Shown here piece after piece: positions 7,153-13,228 of a DNA stretch of 13,228 bases. Positions within the stretch are counted from its first letter, which is position 1, and each line of letters begins with the position of its first letter. The notes beneath the pieces were generated by a model, which had not been told where the DNA came from, did not search any database, and worked only from the letters and a program-made list of their open reading frames with translations. The translations under genes and the position numbers were made by a program. The DNA is from JBLHKW01 sp047618565 (GTDB lineage: Bacteria > Planctomycetota > UBA1135 > GCA-002686595), in the NCBI GenBank assembly GCA_047618565.1, contig JBLHKW010000140.1, positions 1 through 13,228 on the forward strand, written 5' to 3'.

Positions 7153-7327
7153 CAGCCCGCCCTAAAAACTCCCTACTCGACTTCGCCCTCTCCGCCGCCG
7201 CTGCGTCGTGCTCGTCGATCCGTGCTCAGCGGCCCTACAGGGCCGCCTCCGCCGTCTCGACTTCGCACTCCTTGCTGCGACGAAGATGGCTTCGTCTCGC
7301 TACGGGACTTTTTCAACGGGCCGCTAG
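7149..7327. mobile_element. 179-bp palindromic MITE-like repeat element
   Basis: The ends are imperfect inverted repeats. The left end reads CTAGCAGCCCG (7149-7159), then AAAAA-C-TCCC-TA; the right end read on the minus strand gives CTAGCGGCCCG (7327 to 7317), then AAAAA-G-TCCC-G-TA. By eye about 21 of 28 positions agree, with one-base offsets. The exact centre holds a perfect hairpin, GCGGCCC-TACA-GGGCCGC (7229-7246), and much of each half also pairs weakly with the other. CTCGACTTCGC occurs twice in direct orientation (7176-7186 and 7256-7266), and GACGAAG-ATGG-CTTCGTC (7279-7296) is a side hairpin. No transposase is encoded. The left end includes the TAG stop of the preceding gene. A non-autonomous transposable element or a dispersed intergenic palindrome fits best; copies elsewhere in the genome cannot be seen here. 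Confidence 0.6.
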
Positions 7328-7416
7328 GGCGCCCCGGGCTCCCGGCACGGCGGTACCGCAAAGGATTTCGGGTAGACATCAAAAGGTGGGGGCCTGCGGC
7401 GTCCGATCAGACCCGC
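7328..7416. promoter_or_regulatory. Leader of the zinc-ribbon/PH gene
   Basis: These 89 bp hold the 10-bp perfect palindrome GCGGTACCGC (7350-7359) and a CCGGG-CT-CCCGG mirror just before it. There is no clear promoter and no Shine-Dalgarno before the ATG at 7417. The palindrome may be an operator, but nothing else supports this. Confidence 0.25.
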
Positions 7417-8055
7417 ATGCGCTGCCATCAATGCTCCAGCGAGAATTCTGTCGCGGCTCGATTCTGCGATGGGTGCGGGGCGCCGCTGGCAGGCGCCGCA
7501 CCGGATGTCGGTGGGCTTGAGGAGACGACCCTGGTCGTGCGCCCGACATTCGTCCCGCGTGCGGCACTGCTCTCGGCTCTTCCGCTGCAGCTCTTCCTGA
7601 CGATCTGGGGCGGCGCCTTCTTCGGCGGCTTCTCACAGCTCGTGATCGATGGTTTCGGCCTGCCGATCGAGCGCTGGGTGCCGTTTCCGGTCTTCGGTGC
7701 ACTGTTCTTCTTCGGGATCGCGCTGTTCTTCTACAAGGCGCAGGGGCGTTCGTACGAGCAGACCGAGTTCCGCTTCACGCGCTTCAAGCTCGACTACTTC
7801 GAGGGCTTCCTGACGATCGAGGAGAAGACGATTCCGCTGGCCAACGTGGCGGAGGTCTCGCTGCGCCGTGGCCTGGTCCAGAAGCGTCATAACCTCGGCA
7901 CCATCGTGCTGAAGGCACCCACGCCGGGCGTCGGTGCAGCGGCCGGGATTCAGCTGCACGACGTCGAGAATCCGGAAGACGTCTTCGAGGCGGTCAAGGG
8001 TCTCGTGGACCACGCCCACCGCGGCAACGAGCAGCCGATCGTGGCTGCGGCCTAG
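7417..8055 (+). CDS. Zinc-ribbon, two-TM, bacterial PH-domain membrane protein
   Basis: This 212-aa protein starts with a zinc ribbon, C3-x2-C6-x10-C17-x2-C20 (RCHQC...FCDGC). Two membrane segments follow, at about 48-76 (ALLSALPLQLFLTIWGGAFF) and 88-106 (VPFPVFGALFFFGIALFFY). Residues 113-198 are a cytoplasmic bacterial PH-like domain of the YdbS/YdbT (bPH_2) type: EFRFTRFKLDYFEGFLTIEE, then KTIPLANVAEVSLRRG, GTIVLKA and LHDVENPEDVFEAVKGLV. Known bPH_2 proteins are membrane-associated and mostly of unknown role. The frame stays open upstream to a GTG at 7222, but that extra 65 aa lies in the palindromic element and reads as non-coding; the ATG beginning the zinc ribbon is preferred, although no Shine-Dalgarno supports it. 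The gene ends 35 bp from a convergent neighbour. Confidence 0.85.
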   Translation: MRCHQCSSENSVAARFCDGCGAPLAGAAPDVGGLEETTLVVRPTFVPRAALLSALPLQLFLTIWGGAFFGGFSQLVIDGFGLPIERWVPFPVFGALFFFGIALFFYKAQGRSYEQTEFRFTRFKLDYFEGFLTIEEKTIPLANVAEVSLRRGLVQKRHNLGTIVLKAPTPGVGAAAGIQLHDVENPEDVFEAVKGLVDHAHRGNEQPIVAAA

Positions 8056-8072
8056 TGCATTGAGTCAGGAGT

Positions 8073-8090
8073 TCGCCGCACGCGCGGCGA
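8073..8090. terminator. Hairpin between convergent genes, probable bidirectional terminator
   Basis: TCGCCGC (8073-8079) and GCGGCGA (8084-8090) make a 7-bp perfect stem with a tetraloop ACGC. It lies 17 bp beyond the PH-domain gene's stop and directly abuts the stop of the opposing flavoprotein. No T-tract is present. Confidence 0.55.
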
Positions 8091-10364
8091 TCACTTCTTA
8101 CGCCCCGGCTTGACGGCGAGGTACTGCCGCGGCCAGGTCTGGCCCCCGAAGTCGTGCTCGACAGCTGCGCGCAATGTCAGGTGCGGGTCGGCAAGGTGCG
8201 GCCGCGCCAGGGCACACAGGTCCGCGCGTCCGGCTGCCAGGATCGTGTTGACGTGATCTGCGCCCTGGATCGCCCCGACGGCCATGACCGGCACTCCGAC
8301 CTCGTGCCGGATGCGCTCGGCGAAGGGGACCTGATACATGCGCCCGTAGTTGGGTTGCGACAGGGGCGTATTGCCGGCAGTCGAAACGTCCACCAGATCG
8401 CAGCCGTGCTCCTGGAGCATGCGCGCGATCTGCACCGCATCGTCCGCGGTCAGTCCACCCGCATCATCCAGCCAGTCCGTGGCGGAGATGCGCACGCTGA
8501 CCGGCATGGACCTTGGCCAGGCAGCGCGCACCGCGTCGAGCACCTGCAACGGGAAACGCATGCGCTTCTCGAGTGTTCCGCCAAAGGCGTCGCTGCGGGT
8601 GTTGGTGAGCGGTGAGATGAAGCTCGAGAGCAGGTAGCCGTGGGCCATGTGGACCTCGATCAGGTCGAAGCCCGCCTGTTCCGCGCGCTGCGTGGCTTCG
8701 GTGAACTCGCCCAGGACGCGCTGCATGTCGTCCTCATCCATCGCACGCGGGGCGGGCCAGCCTTCAGCGAAGGGCAGCGCGCTCGGTGCGAGCGTCTCCC
8801 AGGCGTCGCCGTCCTTGAGCGGAGTGTCACCGTCCCAGGGCAGGGTGCAGGAGCCCTTGCGTCCCGCGTGCCCCAGCTGGATGCCCATCTTCGCCCCGGA
8901 ATGGGCGTGCACGAAGTCCGTGATCCTGCGCCAGGCGGTCGCGTGCTCGTCGTTGTAGATGCCCGTGCAGCCGAGTGTGATGCGGCCGGGCGCCGAGACG
9001 TTCGTCATCTCGGACATGAGCAGGCCAGCGCCGCCCACGGCGCGCGCGCCGTAGTGCATCAGGTGCCAGTCGTTCACGCTGCCGTCCGTGGCCGAGTACT
9101 GACACATGGGTGACACGACGACGCGGTTCTGCAGCGTCATTTCGCGCAGATGAAAGGGCGCGAACATGGGCGGGGGCATGGGGTCGTCAGCTCCGAGCTG
9201 GGCGACCAGCTCCGGCGCGTTCTCCTTCATCCACCATTGCGTGACCTTCTCTACCAGTGCCGGATCGCGTTCGCGCAGGTTGTCGTAGGTGATGCGCTTG
9301 GAGCGCGTCATCAGGTTGAACTTCAACTGCAGCGGATGCTGCCCCATGTAACGCCGCGAGTTTTCGAACCACTCGAGACTTGTCTGGGCTGCCTTCTGGA
9401 TCTTGATGCAGTCTACACGGCGCGCGTCTTCGTAGGCCGCCAGGGCGCTGGGCACACCGTTGCCCGCCTGTTCCAGCATGGCGCGCGTCAGGGCGATCGC
9501 ATCCTCCATGGCGAGCTTGGTGCCCGAGCCAATGGAGAAGTGGGCGGTGTGCGCCGCATCGCCCATCAGGACGATGTTGTCGTGATGCCAGCGCTCGCAG
9601 GCGACCGTGGGGAAGGTGCGCCAGATCGAGCGGTTGGTGAGCAGCTCGTGCCCCTCCAGCTCGTCGGAGAACAGCTCGCGCACGTAGCGCACCGTGTCTT
9701 CCTCGCTGGCGTGATCGAGGCCAGCGCGCTTCCACGTGTCCTCGTGACACTCGACGATCCAGGTACTGAGCGGCCTGGCACCCACCTCGAACGGGTAGGC
9801 GTGGATCTGGAAGAGCCCGTGCTCGTTCTCGCGGAAGATGAACGTGAACGCGTCGAGTGGCTTGTCGGTGCCGAGCCAGCAGAACTTGCACTTGCGCCAG
9901 TCGAGGGTCGGTTTGAAGGTCTCGGCGTACTTCTCGCGCACACGGCTGTTGATGCCATCGCATGCAACGATCAGGTCCGCGTCCGCGAGGCTCGCGTCGT
10001 CCATGATCTCCTGTTCGAAGCGCAGTTCGACTCCCAGGGCCGAGGCACGCTCCTGCAGGATCTGGAGCAGCCGCTTGCGCGCGAGACCACTGAAGCCATG
10101 CCCGGTCGAGGTGATGCACGCGTCGGCGTAGCGCGTCTCGATGTCGGTCCACTTGGCGAAGCTACGGGTGATCTCGGCGTAGCTGACCGGATCCGCCTGC
10201 TCGAAAGTGTCGAGGGTCTCGTCGGAGAACACGACGCCCCAGCCGAATGTGTCGTCGGCCTTGTTGCGCTCGAAGACCGTGAGCTCGCACTCCGGCATGG
10301 CCTTCTTCATCAGGATGCTGAAGTACAGGCCAGCCGGTCCGCCGCCGATGCATGCAATTCTCAT
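8091..10364 (-). CDS. Fused FAD monooxygenase / Old-Yellow-Enzyme reductase acting on an aromatic acyl-CoA
   Basis: Its layout is that of 2-aminobenzoyl-CoA monooxygenase/reductase and 'bifunctional salicylyl-CoA 5-hydroxylase/oxidoreductase', cytoplasmic enzymes of aerobic CoA-dependent aromatic degradation. From the chosen start (757 aa), residues 1-390 are a class A FAD monooxygenase: MRIACIGGGPAGLY (GxGxxG at 7-12), the DG motif ACDGINSRVRE (Asp136) and the GD motif VLMGDAAHTAHFSIGSG (Asp269). From about 401 comes a YqjM-like FMN barrel: RVVVSPMCQYS (Cys421), QLGHAGRKG, EVHMAHGYLLSSFISPL (His572 and His575), and RADLCALARPHLADP near the end. The first makes the hydroxylation, the second the reduction in the known enzyme. 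An upstream in-frame ATG at 10412 adds 16 aa before the Rossmann strand; 10364 is preferred because family members start right at that strand. TATGCT sits 9 bases before it (10374-10379), hinting at a nearly leaderless transcript. No CoA ligase or thioesterase is adjacent. Substrate is not decidable from sequence. Confidence 0.92.
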   Translation of the reverse strand: MRIACIGGGPAGLYFSILMKKAMPECELTVFERNKADDTFGWGVVFSDETLDTFEQADPVSYAEITRSFAKWTDIETRYADACITSTGHGFSGLARKRLLQILQERASALGVELRFEQEIMDDASLADADLIVACDGINSRVREKYAETFKPTLDWRKCKFCWLGTDKPLDAFTFIFRENEHGLFQIHAYPFEVGARPLSTWIVECHEDTWKRAGLDHASEEDTVRYVRELFSDELEGHELLTNRSIWRTFPTVACERWHHDNIVLMGDAAHTAHFSIGSGTKLAMEDAIALTRAMLEQAGNGVPSALAAYEDARRVDCIKIQKAAQTSLEWFENSRRYMGQHPLQLKFNLMTRSKRITYDNLRERDPALVEKVTQWWMKENAPELVAQLGADDPMPPPMFAPFHLREMTLQNRVVVSPMCQYSATDGSVNDWHLMHYGARAVGGAGLLMSEMTNVSAPGRITLGCTGIYNDEHATAWRRITDFVHAHSGAKMGIQLGHAGRKGSCTLPWDGDTPLKDGDAWETLAPSALPFAEGWPAPRAMDEDDMQRVLGEFTEATQRAEQAGFDLIEVHMAHGYLLSSFISPLTNTRSDAFGGTLEKRMRFPLQVLDAVRAAWPRSMPVSVRISATDWLDDAGGLTADDAVQIARMLQEHGCDLVDVSTAGNTPLSQPNYGRMYQVPFAERIRHEVGVPVMAVGAIQGADHVNTILAAGRADLCALARPHLADPHLTLRAAVEHDFGGQTWPRQYLAVKPGRKK

Positions 10365-10448
10365 GATAGGCCGAGCATAACGCCCGGAAACGTGGCCGCC
10401 CACAGCGGGCATGACATCAAAACAGGCCTGCGCACATGACCGCAGTGG

Positions 10449-11138
10449 TCACCCGTCGATCGACTCGCCCAGCTTCTCGGCCAGGTCCGTCAACGCGCGC
10501 CTGAGCAGGCCGACCTCCTGCTCCAGGGTCTCGACACGTCGTCCGAGCCCGGGCGGCGCCGGGGCAGCGCTCGCCGGCGTACTCGGCGCGCTCGATTCGT
10601 GCGCGCGCGCAGCCGCCTCTCCGGGTTCAGGCCCATCCTCCAGCGCAAGCCGCGCTGCGAGCGTCTGTCCCAATCGTCCTGCCCGCGAGCCCGACAGGGG
10701 GGCCAGCTTCTGGACGTAGCCCTGTTCGATCAAGCGCGACGTGACACTCGCCAGCACTTCCAGGCTGTCGATCGTGCTCATGCGGTTCGCGCGCGTGCGC
10801 AGCTCACCCTGGGTCTGTGGCCCGCGCAGCAGCAGCTCGGCCAGCACGGCCAGCCCCTGGTCGTCGAGGCCGAAGTGCTGGCGCGCGCTATGAGTCCACT
10901 TCTCCACCCGGCTCCCGGCCGGCGTCACCGAGCCCGCGATGTGTTTCATGCGCAGCCCCTGCAGGGTCACGTCCACCTCCGCCTCGGTGAAGAACATCAC
11001 CGGATTGCGGTTGGACTTCTGATTGGAGCCGGTCGTCGCCGCGTGCAGGGAGAGGGGATACTGATCGGGCGTCGTGAACGCCTTCTCGATCAACACGCCG
11101 ATCACCCGTGCCTCATGTGGGTTGAGCTGGTCCGCCAT
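10449..11138 (-). CDS. yceH: YceH/UPF0502 (DUF480) family protein
   Basis: This 229-aa protein matches UPF0502/YceH, a family of tandem winged-helix folds with no established biochemical role. Diagnostic stretches are LNPHEARVIGVLIEKAFTTPDQYPLSL (5-31), SNQKSNRNPVM (38-48), TEAEVDVTLQGL, then AVLAELLLRGPQTQGELRTRANRM (97-120). Residues about 168-196 are an Ala/Pro/Ser linker, and 197-225 (LGRRVETLEQEVGLLRRAL) a short coiled coil. The ATG has AGGA nine bases upstream. It precedes the flavoprotein gene on the same strand with an 84-bp gap, so the two may share a transcript, and it is divergent from trmL across 65 bp. TGACC-GCAGT-GGTCA (10437-10451) overlaps its stop. Family call is firm, function open. 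Confidence 0.93.
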   Translation of the reverse strand: MADQLNPHEARVIGVLIEKAFTTPDQYPLSLHAATTGSNQKSNRNPVMFFTEAEVDVTLQGLRMKHIAGSVTPAGSRVEKWTHSARQHFGLDDQGLAVLAELLLRGPQTQGELRTRANRMSTIDSLEVLASVTSRLIEQGYVQKLAPLSGSRAGRLGQTLAARLALEDGPEPGEAAARAHESSAPSTPASAAPAPPGLGRRVETLEQEVGLLRRALTDLAEKLGESIDG

Positions 11139-11203
11139 GCCCCGATCCTAGCAAGCTTCCCTGCGCCCAGAACCTTCCGTACCGTACAGCCAGCAGGCAG
11201 CCC
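11139..11203. promoter_or_regulatory. Short divergent promoter region, yceH-trmL
   Basis: Only 65 bp separate the two divergent starts, so their promoters must overlap or face each other. AGGAT before the yceH ATG serves as its ribosome site. CCGTACCGTACAG (11178-11190) contains the short repeated GTAC unit, but no convincing -35/-10 pair is visible. Confidence 0.3.
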
Positions 11204-11749
11204 TTGGACATCATCCTCGTACACCCCGAGATTCCGCACAATTCCGGCTGTGCCGGCCGCCTGGCGGCTGCCCTGAATCTGCGCCTGCATCTGGTCGAAC
11301 CGCTCGGCTTCTCCCTCGAGGACCGCTACCTCAAGCGCGCAGGCCTCGACTACTGGCCCATGGTGGACCTGACCGTGCATGCGGACTGGGATGCCCTGGT
11401 GCAGGCGCTGCAGGGCGATTCGCAACGGCCCATCGCCGACCGTCTGCGCCTCTTCTCCGCCCGCGCGGGTCGCTCGCTTTTCGAAACCCCATTCGAACCC
11501 GACGACCTGCTCGTCTTCGGAAGCGAGACCAAGGGCCTGCCCAGGCCACTGCTCGAGGCGCATCCTGACGCGCGCGTCTACATCCCGATCCAGCCGGGCG
11601 TACGCAGCCTCAACCTGGCGAACACCGTCGCCCTCGCCAGCTACACGGCCCTGGTGCGCGCCGGCGTCCCACTGCCCGACAACGACGGCCGCCACGAACC
11701 ACATGCCGACGCGGGCAAGAAGATCACGCCGACCGATCGCGCCGGGTAG
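11204..11749 (+). CDS. trmL: tRNA (cytidine/uridine-34-2'-O)-methyltransferase TrmL
   Basis: TrmL is a cytoplasmic SPOUT methyltransferase that uses S-adenosylmethionine to methylate the wobble ribose of tRNA-Leu isoacceptors. The match is clear along the chain: DIILVHPEIPHNSG (2-15), LRLHLVEPLGFSLEDRYLKRAGLDYW (26-51), and the trefoil-knot motifs LLVFGSETKGLP (102-113) and IPIQPGVRSLNLANTVALASYTALV (127-151). Compared with E. coli TrmL (157 aa), it has a polar C-terminal tail of about 25 aa. The start is TTG at 11204, which places the first beta-strand right at the N-terminus as in the family; the ribosome site (GCAGGCAG) is weak. The usual NTGN of motif 1 is NSGC here. It ends 15 bp from the opposing glycosyltransferase gene. 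Confidence 0.93.
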   Translation: MDIILVHPEIPHNSGCAGRLAAALNLRLHLVEPLGFSLEDRYLKRAGLDYWPMVDLTVHADWDALVQALQGDSQRPIADRLRLFSARAGRSLFETPFEPDDLLVFGSETKGLPRPLLEAHPDARVYIPIQPGVRSLNLANTVALASYTALVRAGVPLPDNDGRHEPHADAGKKITPTDRAG

Positions 11750-11768
11750 CCGCCCGCAGCAGCGCTAC
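11746..11768. terminator. Weak hairpin overlapping two convergent stop codons
   Basis: GTAGC (11746-11750) and GCTAC (11764-11768) form a 5-bp stem with a 13-nt loop. The stop of trmL and the stop of the opposing gene fall in the two arms. It is short and has no T-tract, so a terminator role is only a suggestion from position. Confidence 0.25.
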
Positions 11769-13228
11769 AGGCCGATGCGTTCCCATGCTTGGCGGGCTCG
11801 TTCGCTGTCCTCGGTGGCGCGCAGAACGAGGAGCGAGCAGCCCTCGGGCAGGCCCGGTTCCGGCTGCAGTGCGTGGGCTTGCGGCAGGCAGTGGTCGCGC
11901 AGGATGGCTTCGCCGGGTTCGGTCAGGACCAGGCGGCCGATGTAGCTCGCAGCCTGGCTGAACGCCGGGGAGTTGGGTCCGGGGATGCGCTGCGGGCTGA
12001 TGACCGCTTCGAAGTAGGTCGGGGAGCGGTCGAGGAAGAAGGCGCGCGGGACGCGCTTGTCGTGGCCCGCGCTGCGGGATTCGGGAGAGGCGCGCAGCGT
12101 GGCGACGGAGGGTTCGACCAGACCGTTGCGATCGAGGATCTGCAGCCCGGAGTAGTAGCCGATCGCGCCGATGGCACCCGCGGTGAAGCTGGCGTCCTCG
12201 GGGGCGACCTGGGCCAGGCCCTTGCCGATCTGGGTGAAGTTGGTGAGGTTGTCGACGCCCCGTTGCCAGCGTGCACGCTCGCTCTGGTAGCCGGTCTTGA
12301 AGCTGCGGAAGGCCAGTCGTTCACGTACGCCGGCGGACGCGACGGAGAGATCGAAGCTCGGCAGGATGGCGACGCCGATGGCCAGCGAGCCGATGGCGAT
12401 GCCGCCTACCTTGCCGGCGCGGTCGACCAGGCCGGCGATGACGATGGCGAGCAGGGGCGACGCGGGCGCGAGCATGCGGAACATCGGCATCCAGTCGCCA
12501 CCGATGAGGGTGTTGTAGGCGAGGAATGCGGCGAAGCCCAGGGTTGCGGCCAGGCAATAGTGGCGTGTGCATGCCCGCGCGGGCGAGGCGCGCAGCCAGA
12601 TCACGCCCGCGAGGGCGAGCAGCGGCGAGCCGAGCACGAGCAGGTAGCTGGCGCTGGTGTTGACGCCGCGCAGCAGGAGCTCGCTGCTGAAGCCGGCCTT
12701 GACGCGCACGGTGTTCGCGACCCACAGGCCGTAGTGCGTGTAGCGCCAGATCCCGTACGCTGTCGCGGAGAGCAACGCCGCAGCCACGAACGGGGGCAGT
12801 CGGCGCTGGGATCCGTGCGAGCGCACGAGCGCGGTTGTGATTGCCAGGACAGCGATGAATGCCAGTCCGTCCGTGCGCACCAGGGGCAGGGCCAAGCCGG
12901 CGATGAGTAGTGGAACGAGGCTTCGACGGGTGGCCGGTGGTGCAATGAGTGCATCGAAGGCCACGAAGAAGAGCAGGGCGAATAGAGCGGTCTCGAGTCC
13001 GCCCGTGGCCCAGGTCGCGAAGGGCGGGAAGGTGACCAGAGCCAGGGTCCCCAGGGTGGTGGCTGTCCGTGAGAACCCGCGCGCGACGAGGCTGCGGTGC
13101 AGCAGCAGGACGAGCACGACCGAGGCGCCGATCGAGAGCACGCGCGAGGCGATCTCGAGCTCGCAGCCGAGGGTGCGCGCCACGCTGAGCAGTGCCACCC
13201 AGAGGAAGTTGCTGTAGCCCTCGACGGG
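11765..13228 (-). CDS. GT-C family membrane glycosyltransferase, 5' end beyond the window
   Basis: The frame is open to the window edge, giving 487 residues without the true start. It begins PVEGYSNFLWVALLSVARTLG, the loop-plus-helix found near the N-terminus of GT-C polyprenyl-phosphate-sugar transferases of the AftB/ArnT-like sort. Hydrophobic segments follow, with family motifs: TGGLETALFALLFF (about 75-88), PLVRTDGLAF (115-124), YTHYGLWVANTVRVKAG (about 163-179) and LIGGDWMPMFRMLAPASPLL (241-260). The last 200 residues are a soluble, probably outward-facing domain with AIGAIGYYSGLQILDRNGLV and GHDKRVPRAFFLDRSPTYFE. Such enzymes add a sugar to lipid, polysaccharide or protein outside the membrane; donor and acceptor are unknown. 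A GTG at 13198 could be mistaken for the start, but the motif before it shows the protein begins further upstream. Confidence 0.82.
   Translation of the reverse strand, partial: PVEGYSNFLWVALLSVARTLGCELEIASRVLSIGASVVLVLLLHRSLVARGFSRTATTLGTLALVTFPPFATWATGGLETALFALLFFVAFDALIAPPATRRSLVPLLIAGLALPLVRTDGLAFIAVLAITTALVRSHGSQRRLPPFVAAALLSATAYGIWRYTHYGLWVANTVRVKAGFSSELLLRGVNTSASYLLVLGSPLLALAGVIWLRASPARACTRHYCLAATLGFAAFLAYNTLIGGDWMPMFRMLAPASPLLAIVIAGLVDRAGKVGGIAIGSLAIGVAILPSFDLSVASAGVRERLAFRSFKTGYQSERARWQRGVDNLTNFTQIGKGLAQVAPEDASFTAGAIGAIGYYSGLQILDRNGLVEPSVATLRASPESRSAGHDKRVPRAFFLDRSPTYFEAVISPQRIPGPNSPAFSQAASYIGRLVLTEPGEAILRDHCLPQAHALQPEPGLPEGCSLLVLRATEDSERARQAWERIGL

Noticed and set aside
7222..7416. 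65-residue N-terminal extension of the PH-domain protein
   Set aside because: It reads through the palindromic repeat, starts at a GTG without a ribosome site, and has no recognisable domain.
9150..10439. 429-aa open frame on the plus strand opposite the flavoprotein
   Set aside because: The opposite strand encodes intact flavin-binding motifs over the same bases; the plus frame shows only repetitive Val/Gly/Glu-rich sequence.
11789..12910. 373-aa open frame on the plus strand opposite the glycosyltransferase
   Set aside because: Gly/Ala/Asp/Gln-rich shadow of a membrane protein with recognisable GT-C motifs.

Overview
This is a 13.2 kb chromosomal window from a GC-rich bacterium. It carries eight genes, two convergent or divergent junctions on each arm, and one non-coding repeat element. 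Taxonomy is not fixed by the sequence. Several traits would fit Planctomycetota or a similar high-GC lineage: weak or absent Shine-Dalgarno sequences at most starts, a Tex protein swollen by disordered insertions, and a GT-C membrane protein with a YYSG/GHDKRVP-type C-terminal domain. This is a low-confidence inference.

Left part (18-4223): a divergent, enlarged Tex-family RNA-binding protein (+) with an 18-bp tandem repeat in its central nuclease-like domain. It converges across a 12-bp-stem hairpin on an unrecognised two-pass membrane protein with a helical and acidic cytoplasmic part (-).

Middle part (4224-8055, + strand): a 289-bp divergent spacer leads to a complete PTS enzyme I. Next comes a spacer with a good -10 box and the strongest Shine-Dalgarno of the window, then a 243-aa protein made almost entirely of four Myb/SANT-like helix-turn-helix repeats. 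Its stop codon lies in the end of a 179-bp palindromic, MITE-like repeat (7149-7327). After that comes a zinc-ribbon plus two-TM plus bacterial-PH-domain membrane protein.

Right part (8091-13228): a fused two-flavin monooxygenase/Old-Yellow-Enzyme protein of the 2-aminobenzoyl-CoA monooxygenase/reductase and salicylyl-CoA 5-hydroxylase type (-). Upstream on the same strand is a YceH/UPF0502 protein. Divergent from that is TrmL (tRNA wobble 2'-O-methyltransferase, +). The window ends with a 5'-truncated GT-C family polyprenyl-sugar glycosyltransferase (-).

The genes do not form one obvious pathway. They look like mostly independent housekeeping and accessory units, many ending in hairpins that touch the stop codon but lack a U-tract. 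I found no convincing new multi-gene system. The best candidates for something undescribed are the tetra-Myb-like protein with its flanking inverted repeat, the palindromic element that supplies that gene's stop codon, and the Tex homologue whose conserved core motifs have diverged.
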